A stretch of DNA of 64,000 nucleotides from Actinomadura sp. CNU-125 (GCF_001942465.1 NZ_MKJY01000581.1:1-64000), one strand, 5' to 3'; positions 46,698 through 55,426 are shown, counted from the first letter of the stretch. Notes: a model not told the origin generated them from the letters alone. Numbers and translations are program-made.

Positions 46698-47791
46698 CGC
46701 GCGGGCGGGCCCGCCGCGAACCGCACGACGACCGACAGCCCGCCCTCGGGACGGGCGCGGACGTCGAGGGCGGCGCGGTGGGCCCGGGCGACGGCGCCGA
46801 CGATCGCGAGGCCGAGCCCGTGGCCGTCCCGCCGGCCGTCCCGATCGGGCGCGAGCCGCTGGAACGGCTGGAAGAGCCGCTCGATCTGGTCGCCCGGCAC
46901 GACCGGCCCGCTGTTGACGACCGTCAGGGTCACGTGTGCGCCGGACGTCCGGGCGGCGACCCGCACGTGCCCGCCCGCGCCGTTGTGGCGGACCGCGTTG
47001 TCGACGAGGTTCGCGACGAGGCTCTCGACCAGCCCCGGATCTCCGGCCAGCACCGCCCGCGCCGTCTCCCCCGCCAGGTCGACGCCCCGCTCCGCCGCCT
47101 GGTCGCGGCGCGCGGCGAGCACCCCTTCGACGACTTCGCCCAGGTCGAAGGTCTCCATGCGCGAGACGCCGCGCTCGCCGGTGGCCAGCACGAGCAGCGC
47201 CCGGACGAGCCGTTCCTGGTGCCCGCCGAGGGCGAGCGCCTCCTCGCACGCCGCCCGCAGGTCGTCGGCGTCCGCGTCGGGATCGGCGAGGGCCACTTCG
47301 AGGAGGGTCCGCAACCCGGCGAGGGGCGTCCGCAGCTCGTGCGAGGCGTTGGCGACGAAGTGGCGCTGCGCGTCGAACGACGCTTGCAGGCGCGCGAACA
47401 GGTCGTCCAGGGTCCGTCCCAACTCGGTCAGCTCGTCCGCGGGCTCGCCGAGGTCGAGCCGCCGGTGCAGGTCCCCGGCGGAGATGTCCCGGGCCGCGGC
47501 GGTGATGGCGCGCAGCGGGCGCAGGAACCGTCCGGCGACGAACCAGCCGAGGGCCAGGGCGACGGGGATCAGCACGACCAAAGCCACGGCCGATCCGGCG
47601 AGGAGCCGGGTCAGGCCGATCCCGGGCCCTTCCCCGGTGGTCACGGGCGACGGCGGCCCTCCCACGGGCGTGCCCGCGTCGACGCTGGTCAGCGGGACGA
47701 GCACCAGGACGAGCACGAAGATCCCGGCGGCGTAGACGCCCGCCGCGTAGCCGAGCGCGAGCCGCGTCCGCAACGACCGTCCGGCGGTCAT
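46694..47791 (-). CDS. Sensor histidine kinase
   Basis: A 365-residue membrane kinase: two N-terminal membrane helices (about 12-35 and 63-85) around a short, 25-residue extracytoplasmic loop, a HAMP domain (RFLRPLRAITAAARDISAGD), a HisKA domain with phospho-acceptor H151 (NASHELRTPL), and an HATPase_c domain (LVDNAVRHN, DGHGLGLAIV). The very small sensor loop resembles intramembrane-sensing kinases that detect envelope stress or antibiotics. It overlaps its response regulator as ATGA and is divergent from the ABC exporter that it probably controls. Confidence 0.92.
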   Translation of the reverse strand: MTAGRSLRTRLALGYAAGVYAAGIFVLVLVLVPLTSVDAGTPVGGPPSPVTTGEGPGIGLTRLLAGSAVALVVLIPVALALGWFVAGRFLRPLRAITAAARDISAGDLHRRLDLGEPADELTELGRTLDDLFARLQASFDAQRHFVANASHELRTPLAGLRTLLEVALADPDADADDLRAACEEALALGGHQERLVRALLVLATGERGVSRMETFDLGEVVEGVLAARRDQAAERGVDLAGETARAVLAGDPGLVESLVANLVDNAVRHNGAGGHVRVAARTSGAHVTLTVVNSGPVVPGDQIERLFQPFQRLAPDRDGRRDGHGLGLAIVGAVARAHRAALDVRARPEGGLSVVVRFAAGPPAR

Positions 47792-48450
47792 GCCGGTCCG
47801 ATGCGGTAGCCGCCCTCGCGGACGGTCTCGATCACGGGCGGGTCGCCCAGCTTCGCCCGCAACCGGTGGACCGTGTGCTTGACCGCGCTGCTGAACGGGT
47901 CGGCGGCCTCGTCCCACACGCGTTCGAGCAGCTCCTCGGCCGAGATGACCAGGCCGGGCGCGGCGAGCAGGCATTCGAGCAGCGCGAACTCCTTCGGGCT
48001 CAGCTCCAGCCGCCGCCCGGCCCGGGACGCGGCACGGCGCGCCGGATCGAGGGCGATGTCCCCGCACGCCAGCGTGGGCGGCAGCGGCGGGACGGCACGC
48101 CGCGCCAGCGCCCGGACGCGCGCGACCAGCTCGGCGAACGCGAACGGCTTCGGCAGGTAGTCGTCCGCGCCGAGGCCGAGCCCGTCGACCCGGTCCGCGA
48201 CCGTGTCGGAGGCGGTGAGCATCAGCACGCGCGTCTCGCACCGGCCGCGCGCGAGCCGCCGGCAGATCTCGTCCCCGTGGACGCCCGGCAGGTCGCGGTC
48301 GAGGACCACCACGTCGTAGCGGGTCACGGCCAGGCGTTCGAGGGCGGCCGTCCCGTCCAGGACGACGTCGACGGCCATCCCCTCGCGGCGCAGCCCGGTG
48401 CCGACGGAGCGGGCGAGGACCTCGAAGTCCTCGACGACGAGGACCCTCAC
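47788..48450 (-). CDS. OmpR-type response regulator
   Basis: A 220-residue response regulator. The receiver domain begins VRVLVVEDFE, has the phospho-acceptor D51 (VVLDRDLPG), the switch Thr in MLTASD and Lys in YLPKPF. The C-terminal winged helix includes LSPKEFALLECLLAAPGLVI, AVKHTVHRLRAKLG and GGYRIGP. The GTG at 48450 is the natural start; the open frame upstream lacks receiver sequence. It should bind the divergent promoter region (48451-48580) to control the ABC exporter genes. Confidence 0.92.
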   Translation of the reverse strand: MRVLVVEDFEVLARSVGTGLRREGMAVDVVLDGTAALERLAVTRYDVVVLDRDLPGVHGDEICRRLARGRCETRVLMLTASDTVADRVDGLGLGADDYLPKPFAFAELVARVRALARRAVPPLPPTLACGDIALDPARRAASRAGRRLELSPKEFALLECLLAAPGLVISAEELLERVWDEAADPFSSAVKHTVHRLRAKLGDPPVIETVREGGYRIGPA

Positions 48451-48567
48451 CGCCGTCCACCGCCGCTCGTCCGGCCATCGCGTCGAGGTGCCATGCGTCG
48501 ACGATCGCAGATCCCGGGTTCCAACCGGGTCGCGGCCGCCGCGACCCGGCCGGGACCGGCGGCCGCG

Positions 48568-48580
48568 TACAACCCTCGGC
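48568..48580 (+). promoter_or_regulatory. Candidate -10 giving a leaderless ABC exporter transcript
   Basis: TACAAC (48568-48573) lies 7 bases before ATG 48581, and there is no ribosome site. Translation of the exporter ATPase may therefore begin at the 5' end of the mRNA. No clear -35 is visible, which would fit activation by the neighbouring response regulator. Confidence 0.35.
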
Positions 48581-49522
48581 ATGAGATCCGATCCGAACCC
48601 CGAACCGGGGATCGCCGTCGCCGGGCTGCGCAAGCGCTACGGGACGACGCTCGCCCTCGACGGCATGTCCTTCGCCGTCCGTCCGGGCCTGGTGACCGGC
48701 TTCGCGGGGCCGAACGGCGCAGGGAAATCGACGACGATGCGAGTGATCCTCGGCCTTTCCTCCGCCGACGAGGGCACCGCGCTGATCGGCGGACGGCCGT
48801 ACCGCGACCTCCGGCACCCGCTCGTCCACGTCGGCTCGCTCCTCGACGCCGCCGCACCGCACCCCGGCCGCAGCGCCCGCGACCACCTGCGGTGGCTCGC
48901 GCATTCGCAGGGCCTCGCCGCACCCCGGGCGGACCGGGTGATCGAGCTGGTCGGCCTGACCCCGGTGGCCCGGCGCCGGACGGGCGGCTACTCGCTCGGG
49001 ATGCGCCAACGCCTCGGGATCGCCGCCGCCCTCCTGGGCGACCCGCCCACGATCATGCTCGACGAGCCGTTCAACGGCATGGACCCCGACGGCATCGTCT
49101 GGATGCGCGGCCTCCTGCGCGCGCTGGCCGCGCAGGGCCGTGCCGTCCTGGTCTCCAGCCACCTGATGAGCGAGATGCAGGACACCGCCGACCGGCTCGT
49201 CGTCGCGGGACGCGGCCGGGCCATCGCCGACGACACCGTGACCGACCTGATCGCGGCCGCCTCCACGAACCGGGTCGCCGTCCGGACCCCGGCCGGGACG
49301 CACGCGGCGGCGGTTCTGACGCGCGCGGGCGCCACCGTCGCGGCCGCCACCCGCGACACCCTCGCCGTCTCCGGCCTGCCCGCCGACCGGATCGCGGCGC
49401 TGCTCGGCGCGGACGCCGTGCCGTTCTCCGAAGTGTCCGCGCACCGCGCCACCCTTGAGGACGTCTACCTCGACCTCACCCGCGACGCCACCGAGTTCCG
49501 CGCCGCCGAGGCGTCCCGGTGA
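48581..49522 (+). CDS. ABC transporter ATP-binding protein (exporter)
   Basis: A 313-residue ATPase of the drug/antibiotic export type. Walker A is GPNGAGKST (43-51), the signature is YSLGMRQRLG, Walker B is TIMLDEPFNGMDPDG and the H-loop is VLVSSHLMSEM. A C-terminal extension of about 90 residues follows. It works with the two ABC-2 permeases encoded directly downstream, with GTGA overlaps throughout. Such BcrA-like exporters commonly confer resistance to membrane-active antibiotics and are induced by an adjacent two-component system. Confidence 0.92.
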   Translation: MRSDPNPEPGIAVAGLRKRYGTTLALDGMSFAVRPGLVTGFAGPNGAGKSTTMRVILGLSSADEGTALIGGRPYRDLRHPLVHVGSLLDAAAPHPGRSARDHLRWLAHSQGLAAPRADRVIELVGLTPVARRRTGGYSLGMRQRLGIAAALLGDPPTIMLDEPFNGMDPDGIVWMRGLLRALAAQGRAVLVSSHLMSEMQDTADRLVVAGRGRAIADDTVTDLIAAASTNRVAVRTPAGTHAAAVLTRAGATVAAATRDTLAVSGLPADRIAALLGADAVPFSEVSAHRATLEDVYLDLTRDATEFRAAEASR

Positions 49523-50988
49523 CGCGCCCCGCCTTCGTCCGGTCGCTGCACGCGGAGTGGACCAAGTTCCGCACCGTCCCCACCTGGCCGATCGGCATGG
49601 CGGCCGCCGCGCTCCTCCTCGTGCTGTTCGCCCTGCTCGCCGGATTGAGCAGCGTCCAGAAGGACGTACCGCCCGTGCCGATCGGGCCCGGCGGCGAGCC
49701 GGTCACCGACAGCTTCTACTTCGTGCACCGTCCCCTGACCGGGAACGGCAGCATCACCGTCTCCGTCCCCCGCCTCGAAAGCAGGATCCCCGAAACCCCC
49801 GACGACCTGCGGCCCGGCGTCGTGCCGTGGGCGAAGGCCGGGCTCATCGTCAAGGCGGGCACCCGCCCGGGATCGCGCTACGCGGCGATCATGACCACCG
49901 GCGGCCACGGCGTGCGGATGCAGCACGGCTACGTCAACGACGCGGGCCTCCCCGGCACGTCCGCCCACCGGCTGCGGCTCGTCCGCTCGGGCGACACGAT
50001 CACCGGCTACGCCTCCCCCGACGGAACCCGCTGGACCGAAGTCGGCACCGCACGCCTGCGCGGGCTCGGACCGACCGTCCAAGCCGGGCTGTTCGTCGCG
50101 TCCCCGCCCGCAGTGGACGGCCTGGGCACGCGCGGCACCGTGTCCACGGCCACGTTCGAGAACCTCCGCACCACCCAGGCCACCGGACAGTGGACCGGCG
50201 ACCAAATAGGAGCCGAATCCCCCACTTTCGCCGGATATCCGCCGCGCACGTCCGGCTCGTTCACGGAAACCGGCGGCCGGTTCACCGTGACGGGCGCCGG
50301 GGACATCGCGCCCGCCGTCCGCGAGACCCTCCCGACCGGCGGCACCGTCCGGGAGATCCTCACCGGGACGTTCGCCGCACTGATCGCGGTGATCGTCGTG
50401 GGGGCGCTGTTCGTCACCACGGAGTACGACGGCGGCCTGATCCACGTCACCCTCGCCGCCACCCCGAAGCGAGGCCGATCCCTAGCGGCCAAGGCGACCG
50501 TGCTGGGAAGCGCCGCGTTCGTCGCCGGGCTCGCGGGCACGCTCGTCGCGGCCCCGCTCGGCGAACGGCTCGCCGACGCCAACGGTGTCTACATCTTCCC
50601 GGTGGAGCCCCCGACCGAACTACGAGTGGCGATCGGAACCGCGGCCCTGCTCGCGACCGCGTCGATCCTCGCGCTCGCCGTCGGCACGATCGTCCGGAAC
50701 GGCGCCGTCGCGGTCACCGCCGTCACCGTGTCGATCGTGCTGCCGTACATCCTGATGGCCGTCCCGTTCCTGCCCGCGAGCGTGTCGAACGGCCTCGCAC
50801 GTGTGACGCCGGGCGCGGCCTTCGCCGTCCAGCAGACACTCGTCCCGTACGACCAGGTCGCGAGCCTCTACAAGCCGTCGAACGGCTACTACCCGCTGTC
50901 CCCGTGGGCCGGCTTCGCCGTCCTGGCCGCGTACACGATCGTCGCCCTGGCCGTGGCCCTCGCCGTCCTCCACCGGAGGGACGCGTGA
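49519..50988 (+). CDS. ABC-2 type permease with large extracytoplasmic insert
   Basis: A 489-residue membrane protein. It starts like a typical BcrB-type permease (SLHAEWTKFRTVPTWPIGMA, then a helix), but between the first and second helices it carries about 270 extra residues outside the membrane. Part of that insert (about 100-210: AKAGLIVKAGTRPGSRYAAI, LRLVRSGDTITGYASPDGTR, VQAGLFVASP) resembles a concanavalin/DUF1349-like beta sandwich. Five or so helices follow. The fused domain could sense or bind a ligand. GTG 49519 overlaps the ATPase stop. Confidence 0.85.
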   Translation: MTRPAFVRSLHAEWTKFRTVPTWPIGMAAAALLLVLFALLAGLSSVQKDVPPVPIGPGGEPVTDSFYFVHRPLTGNGSITVSVPRLESRIPETPDDLRPGVVPWAKAGLIVKAGTRPGSRYAAIMTTGGHGVRMQHGYVNDAGLPGTSAHRLRLVRSGDTITGYASPDGTRWTEVGTARLRGLGPTVQAGLFVASPPAVDGLGTRGTVSTATFENLRTTQATGQWTGDQIGAESPTFAGYPPRTSGSFTETGGRFTVTGAGDIAPAVRETLPTGGTVREILTGTFAALIAVIVVGALFVTTEYDGGLIHVTLAATPKRGRSLAAKATVLGSAAFVAGLAGTLVAAPLGERLADANGVYIFPVEPPTELRVAIGTAALLATASILALAVGTIVRNGAVAVTAVTVSIVLPYILMAVPFLPASVSNGLARVTPGAAFAVQQTLVPYDQVASLYKPSNGYYPLSPWAGFAVLAAYTIVALAVALAVLHRRDA

Positions 50989-51623
50989 GGCGGGCCGTGC
51001 ACGCGGAGTGGACGAAGCTACGAACCGTCCGAGGCCCCGTCTGGCTGCTCCTCGGAACCGTCGCAGCAACAGTGGGAGCGGCATCGGTCACGACCGCCCC
51101 GACCCTCGTGGGCGTCTACCTAGGCCAAGCCCCGATCGCGATCCTGGGTGTCCTAGTCATCACCGGCGAATACACCACGGGCATGATCGGCACGACCTTC
51201 ACGGCGGTGCCGCACCGCGCCACCGTCCTCGCGGCCAAGGCGATCGTCCTCGCCACCGCCGTCGCCGCCGCCGTCCTCGGATCGCTCCTGGCCGGACGAC
51301 TCGTCCTCGGCCACCGAGCCCCGACCGGCGAAGCGGCCGCCGGAACGATCCTCTACCTGATACTGATCGCCCTCCTGAGTCTCGGCACCGCGACCGCCGT
51401 CCGGGACTCCGCGACCGCCATCGGCGCCGTCCTCGCCCTGCTCTACGTCCTTCCGATCGTCTCCCGAACCATCGCCGACCCCCGCTGGCAACGCGTGCTG
51501 CAGAAGATCACGCCAATGCCCCCAGACCCCGCCGACCCGTGGACGCCCCTAGCCGCAACCGCCACCTGGACGACCGCAGCCCTCCTGACCGCCACCGTCC
51601 TCCTCCACACCCGCGACGCCTGA
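50985..51623 (+). CDS. ABC-2 type permease
   Basis: A 212-residue permease without the insert, beginning VRRAVHAEWTKLRTVRGPVW, the same motif as the preceding permease, with about six membrane helices (for example VYLGQAPIAILGVLVITGEY and TILYLILIALLSLGTATAV). It probably pairs with the larger permease as a heterodimer. GTG 50985 overlaps the previous stop as GTGA. Third-position GC is high, as in the other genes. Confidence 0.88.
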   Translation: MRRAVHAEWTKLRTVRGPVWLLLGTVAATVGAASVTTAPTLVGVYLGQAPIAILGVLVITGEYTTGMIGTTFTAVPHRATVLAAKAIVLATAVAAAVLGSLLAGRLVLGHRAPTGEAAAGTILYLILIALLSLGTATAVRDSATAIGAVLALLYVLPIVSRTIADPRWQRVLQKITPMPPDPADPWTPLAATATWTTAALLTATVLLHTRDA

Positions 51624-51737
51624 CTCCTGGCGCGCGCTCGGCGCCATGTCTCGACCAGCCAGGCCCGCACAGGTCAGGATGGCCATCGGGACGGAGCCGC
51701 CCAGCACGGACCCTTGCCAAGGAAGGATCCAGGACTC

Positions 51738-52142
51738 TTGACCGAATACACACTGCGCCCGGTCGGGCGCGTTGAGTCGACACTGACCGATCGGGCGGCG
51801 GCGCCCCGGCAGCCCGACGAGGGGGCACCGGACGCCTGGCTCGTCTTCGAGGACCGATACGCCCCCGCCCTTGACGGCCTGACCCCGGGCAGCGATGTAC
51901 TGCTGCTCACCTGGCTCGACCGCTCCGACCGCGACACCCTCACCGTCCACCCGCGTGGCGACGCCGCCCGACCGCTCACCGGCGTGTTCGCCACCCGCTC
52001 GCCAGACCGCCCCAACCCGATCGGCCTGCACGTCGTCCACATCCTCGCCGTCACCGGTACGCGCGTTCACGTCCGCAACCTCGAAGCCCTGGACGCGACC
52101 CCGATCCTCGACGTCAAGCCGCTCCTCACCCCGGACCGCTGA
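51738..52142 (+). CDS. TrmO/TsaA-like tRNA methyltransferase family protein
   Basis: A 134-residue protein of the UPF0066/TsaA fold, which in E. coli (TrmO) methylates N6-threonylcarbamoyladenosine at position 37 of tRNA-Thr using SAM. The conserved start LRPVGRVEST and the signature ATRSPDRPNPIGLHVV are present. It is shorter than E. coli TrmO and lacks its C-terminal domain, so a different role is possible. The start is probably TTG 51738 with AAGGAAGGA 10 bases upstream. It stands alone after the exporter operon. Confidence 0.85.
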   Translation: MTEYTLRPVGRVESTLTDRAAAPRQPDEGAPDAWLVFEDRYAPALDGLTPGSDVLLLTWLDRSDRDTLTVHPRGDAARPLTGVFATRSPDRPNPIGLHVVHILAVTGTRVHVRNLEALDATPILDVKPLLTPDR

Positions 52143-52270
52143 CTGCTCATGACAGTCGAGCAGGTGAACTCGCCGGTACGCCGAAGAAGCCCGCTTCACG
52201 CCTCCGGCGGGCCCACCGCCGTGAAGTGCGGCGCCAACCGCCTCGAACGCCATCGAGCGGTCGCCGTCCG
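52143..52270. other. Gap between convergent genes
   Basis: No coding region, RNA gene or clear terminator is seen in these 128 bases between the convergent TrmO-like and kinase-like genes. Confidence 0.4.
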
Positions 52271-52936
52271 CTACTTGGTCAACCGGTGGTCGGCCCACCG
52301 GCCCGCAGCCGCAGCGTGCTCCAACGCCCAGGGAGCACGGTTGGTCTCGGTGTTCGCCCGCCACCTCTCGGCGAACGCGCACGCATACGCGTCGAGGTGC
52401 GCCGGGTCGGTGCCCGCCCAGGATGGGAAGCGGGCCGCCCAGCCCTCGGCCTGCGCGGGCCCGTGCCCAGCCTTGAGTGTCTCCCCCGCCGGTGGATCGC
52501 CCCAGCGGCGATCGACGCGCCGACGATCGAGCAGGTCCGGGCACGGCATCGCCTGGAGTCCGTCGATGACCTCCGCCAGCGTCTCCAGGTCGGACGAACC
52601 GGGCCGGTAGTCGGCGTGCCGCGCCCGAACGTGCTCGAACCCGAGGACGAGCCAGCCCCCCGCCTCCACGGTCCAGTGGAGACGGGGAGCGTGCTCGGCG
52701 ACATGGCGATTGATCGCCGCTTCCCAACGCAGCGACTTGACCTCGGAGCCGTCCCGTCCCGGCTCCTTCCGCGCGGCCTTGACGAACACGCGCCCGTCCA
52801 CCGTGTGAAGCGTGGACGCGATGTTCGCGTGGTTACCGGCGGGCGCGGCTTCGACGCGTCGAACCGCCCCCGTCCGTGCCTCGATGGCATCGCGAACTTC
52901 GCTGGGCAGGTCGTCCCAGTCGCTGCGCACGGTCAT
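52271..52936 (-). CDS. Phosphotransferase-like protein lacking the catalytic core
   Basis: A 221-residue paralog of the aminoglycoside-phosphotransferase-like protein encoded at 53169-53978. The N-lobe is conserved (GNHANIASTLHTVDGRVFVK matches GNHADIAATLHTSGGRVFVK), and so is the C-terminal region (GWAARFPSW, CAFAERWR). However, the stretch of about 47 residues that holds the HTDLNEDN catalytic loop and the VVDW metal site in the paralog is missing between RRWGD and LKAGHG. The frame is intact, so this is a true in-frame loss. It is expected to be inactive as a kinase. ATG 52936 overlaps the preceding small gene's stop as ATGA, so it is still translated with the operon. Confidence 0.85.
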   Translation of the reverse strand: MTVRSDWDDLPSEVRDAIEARTGAVRRVEAAPAGNHANIASTLHTVDGRVFVKAARKEPGRDGSEVKSLRWEAAINRHVAEHAPRLHWTVEAGGWLVLGFEHVRARHADYRPGSSDLETLAEVIDGLQAMPCPDLLDRRRVDRRWGDPPAGETLKAGHGPAQAEGWAARFPSWAGTDPAHLDAYACAFAERWRANTETNRAPWALEHAAAAGRWADHRLTK

Positions 52937-53172
52937 CCCCCTTGGACGCCCGATGCGCGTAGCGCCCGCCCGAGTGCGTCGATCAACGCACGCGGGAAAG
53001 TGATCGAGACCCAGGTGTCAGGGTCGGTGTCCTTCTTTACCGGACGCACCAACCAGTCGTCCGGCTCACCAAGGCGCTTCGCCGACTCCAGTAGACGTGG
53101 AGCGTCGTCGTGCCGGACGACCAGCCATGCCCGACCCTTCAGCCGTGCGGACGTCTGCGTCCAGTCCGTCAT
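52933..53172 (-). CDS. Small hypothetical protein between two kinase-like genes
   Basis: A 79-residue soluble protein (MTDWTQTSARLKGRAWLVVR to RALRASGVQGG) with alternating helix and strand and no signal or membrane segment. I do not recognise a family. It overlaps both neighbours by ATGA (its start with the stop of the active kinase-like gene, its stop with the start of the inactive one), which argues that it is real and made in fixed ratio with them. Confidence 0.7.
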   Translation of the reverse strand: MTDWTQTSARLKGRAWLVVRHDDAPRLLESAKRLGEPDDWLVRPVKKDTDPDTWVSITFPRALIDALGRALRASGVQGG

Positions 53173-53978
53173 CGGCTCCTCTCCAGTCGGTAAGCCGCCC
53201 ACCGGCCCGTCAGTTCGGCGTGCAGTCGGACCCAGTCGTCGTCCCGGCTCCCGGCGGCGGTCCGCCACTGCTCCGCGAACGCGGCGGTGAACATGTCGAC
53301 GTCCGCCTCGGGCGCGTGCAGCCACGATGGGAAACGAGCCGCCCACGCGTCGGCCTCCCGCGGTGTGTGACCCGCCTTGAGCAGCCACGGGATCAGCAGG
53401 ACGAGTTCGAGCCACGCGGCACCGCGCGTCACGAACGCCCAGTCGACGACGTGGGCCCGGCCGTCCGGCGTGATGATGAAGTTGTCCTCGTTCAGGTCGG
53501 TGTGCAGGAGCGCGTCGCCCGCCAGCGGAGTCGTGTCGTCGGCATACCGCTGCCAGCGCCGCTCCGCCGACATCCGCACCGCGTCGGGGCAGGGAGTTTC
53601 CTGGACGGCGTGGACGGTTTTCGCCAGCGCCTCCAGGTCCGGTGACCCGGGAGAGAAGTCGGCCGGGCGTCCGTCCACGTACTCGAATCCGAGCGCGAGC
53701 CACTCCCCGGTTTCGACCCGCCACCGTAGGCGGGGAGCGAACTCGCACACGAAGGGGTTGGCGGAGGCTTCGCGGCGCAGCGACATCACCTCGGGGCTGT
53801 CCCTGTCCACCAGCTTGCGGGCGGCCTTGACGAAGACCCGGCCACCGCTGGTGTGCAGGGTCGCCGCGATGTCCGCGTGGTTGCCCTTGGACAGCGGCTC
53901 CACGCGGAGAACGGGTCCGGTCTCGGCCTCGATCTCGCGCCGCAGGTGCTCGGGAAGACTCGTCCGTCTTGTGCGCAC
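53169..53978 (-). CDS. Aminoglycoside phosphotransferase family kinase-like protein
   Basis: A 269-residue protein with the protein-kinase-like APH fold. The N-lobe carries VFVKAARK (ATP-binding Lys), the hinge lies near LALGFEYVDG, the catalytic loop is HTDLNEDN (Brenner motif H-x-D-x4-N) and the metal site is VVDWAF. The C-terminal helices follow. The family phosphorylates antibiotics, choline, sugars and other metabolites; the substrate here is unknown. The GTG at 53978 has GGGAGGGA 6 bases upstream. It is followed by a truncated paralog. Confidence 0.85.
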   Translation of the reverse strand: MRTRRTSLPEHLRREIEAETGPVLRVEPLSKGNHADIAATLHTSGGRVFVKAARKLVDRDSPEVMSLRREASANPFVCEFAPRLRWRVETGEWLALGFEYVDGRPADFSPGSPDLEALAKTVHAVQETPCPDAVRMSAERRWQRYADDTTPLAGDALLHTDLNEDNFIITPDGRAHVVDWAFVTRGAAWLELVLLIPWLLKAGHTPREADAWAARFPSWLHAPEADVDMFTAAFAEQWRTAAGSRDDDWVRLHAELTGRWAAYRLERSR

Positions 53979-53994
53979 GCGCGTCCCTCCCAGG

Positions 53995-54539
53995 TCAGAT
54001 GCGGATGGTGAGCGAGCCGTCCAGCGGCAGGCGCCCACCCCAGTCCACGACCGAGCGCCAGTCCCGGCCGTTCTGGTCGTTGCACTCGGGCGGCAGCAAC
54101 TCGTCCCGGCCTCGCCCTCCCAGAACTCCGGGTCGACGAAGTAACCCGTGCGGTGGAGCCGCGGAATCGTCCGGGCGAGGGCGGCCCCGGAGCGGATGTC
54201 CTCGTCCATGACCGGCCGGTGGTGGATGAACGACTCCGCGAAAAGGTAGCTCATCGGAACGTACACCTCCGTCCGCTGCAGGCTCAGGTGCCACGCCTCG
54301 TCCACCGGCGGGGTCGGGACGATCCGGACGTAATCGCGGGGGTCTCGCCGCTCGGCCCGGCGGATGCTCCCGACGGCTTTGAGGAAGACGAGGTTCTGGC
54401 CGACGACGCGCGAGCAGTAGTCGTGGCTCGCGTGGGACATCTTGCGGAAGTCGTCCACGAGCAGGGCGAACGCCCTGGCGGGGAGGAGCTCACGCGGGTC
54501 CCTGCCGATCGGAGTGACGTTCTCCAGCGTTGCGGTCAT
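53995..54539 (-). CDS. Unrecognised protein with a glycine-rich-domain-protein-like motif (frameshifted as given)
   Basis: A soluble protein of about 181 residues. The centre, PTPPVDEAWHLSLQRTEVYV followed by SFIHHRP, recalls the short motif of plant and bacterial glycine-rich domain proteins (a conserved D..WH and later HH), but similarity is limited and no function follows from it. The frame breaks near 54113 in a GGG run; one G added gives EAGDELLPPECNDQNGRDWR and a C-terminus ending SLTIRI. ATG 54539 has AAGGAG 6 bases upstream. It is the third gene of the coupled operon. Confidence 0.6.
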
Positions 54540-54600
54540 GTGCATCTCCTTCGTAGCGGGGGCGGCGCGGCGGACGGGAGGTGGCCGCCGCGCGCCCGGT

Positions 54601-55012
54601 TCAGGGGGTGACGAGGGCGTCGAACGCGGCGCGCAGCCAGCCCGCGCCGCAGGCGGGCGGGACGGCGGCGCACGCGCGGCCGACGATCCGGCGCGACGGC
54701 GCTGGCCGCCACGGGGGCAGGCGGTCGAGGCCGGACGGGCCTGGGGGGCGGAGGCGGCGGCGGTGAGGGCGGGCCGGACGGTCGCGGACGTGCGCTCGGT
54801 TGCGGGGCGTACCCCGCGCGACGCACGCCCAGTTCGTCCAGTCGGTGGACCAGTTCGGCGGGCGTGGCCCCCTCGACCAAGCGGTGCCGCCCCGTCCGGT
54901 CGCGGGCGACCGCCCACCAGCTCCCGGTGTGGCGGCCGAGCCACGCGCACGTGCCCGGGTACCGGCGCTGCACCTCGGCCGCCACGCGCTCGGGCGTCCA
55001 CGGCGCGGTCAT
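54601..55012 (-). CDS. Hypothetical protein (frameshifted as given)
   Basis: A short protein of about 136 residues that I do not recognise. The first 75 residues (MTAPWTPERVAAEVQRRYPG, SWWAVARDRTGRHRLVEGAT, AELVHRLDELG) read as a compact domain. A proline-rich run follows in which the frame breaks (C run near 54745). A credible C-terminus, GLDRLPPWRPAPSRRIVGRA to LRAAFDALVTP, then continues in another frame with three Cys-containing helices. Its ATG overlaps the upstream stop as ATGA. Confidence 0.5.
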
Positions 55013-55311
55013 CGGGACGACTCCGCCCCGCGCCCGGCGAGGTAGCCGAGGATGAACGTGGTCGCCTCCACGATGCGGTCGGCCTCGGCGATCGGCTCGT
55101 TCCACGAGGTGTAGAACCACGCGCGTCCACCGTCGTCCGTCCGGGGGCGGCAGGTGACCAGGTCGGACGGGACGGACGCGTCGGGGCAGCAGCGCGGCGC
55201 GTCCGGGTTCGCGACGCGCAGGCCGCGCGCGGTCAGTTCGACCTCCAGCCGCCGGGCGCCCAAGTACGCGCCAAGCGCTGCGAGAGGAGCGTCAGGGGTC
55301 GTACGATTCAT
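55009..55311 (-). CDS. Small hypothetical protein, first gene of the XRE-divergent operon
   Basis: A 100-residue soluble protein (MNRTTPDAPLAALGAYLGAR, GRAWFYTSWNEPIAEADRIV, TTFILGYLAGRGAESSR) with two adjacent Cys (CCPD) and no known family. It looks like a small ligand-binding or partner protein of the kind often found beside actinobacterial XRE regulators. ATG 55311 has AAGGA at some distance. Its leader RNA contains a strong stem-loop (55339-55378). It begins a run of six leftward genes, four joined by ATGA overlaps. Confidence 0.65.
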   Translation of the reverse strand: MNRTTPDAPLAALGAYLGARRLEVELTARGLRVANPDAPRCCPDASVPSDLVTCRPRTDDGGRAWFYTSWNEPIAEADRIVEATTFILGYLAGRGAESSR

Positions 55312-55338
55312 GACAGGTCGGATCCTTTCTCCGGCCGA

Positions 55339-55378
55339 GGCCCCGGGCTCCCCACTGATTGCGCAGTGGGCCGGGGCC
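55339..55378 (-). promoter_or_regulatory. Strong stem-loop in the leader of the leftward operon
   Basis: GGCCCCGG (55339-55346) pairs with CCGGGGCC (55371-55378) and CCCACTG (55351-55357) with CAGTGGG (55364-55370), a 15-bp stem with a 4-base bulge and 6-base loop. It ends 28 bases upstream of the first ATG, so it may attenuate transcription or affect translation. Read on the plus strand it is followed by TTTCGTTTT. Confidence 0.5.
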
Positions 55379-55426
55379 GCTTTCGTTTTCACCGCCATCA
55401 AAATGCGAATCGGGTTACCGTGGAAG

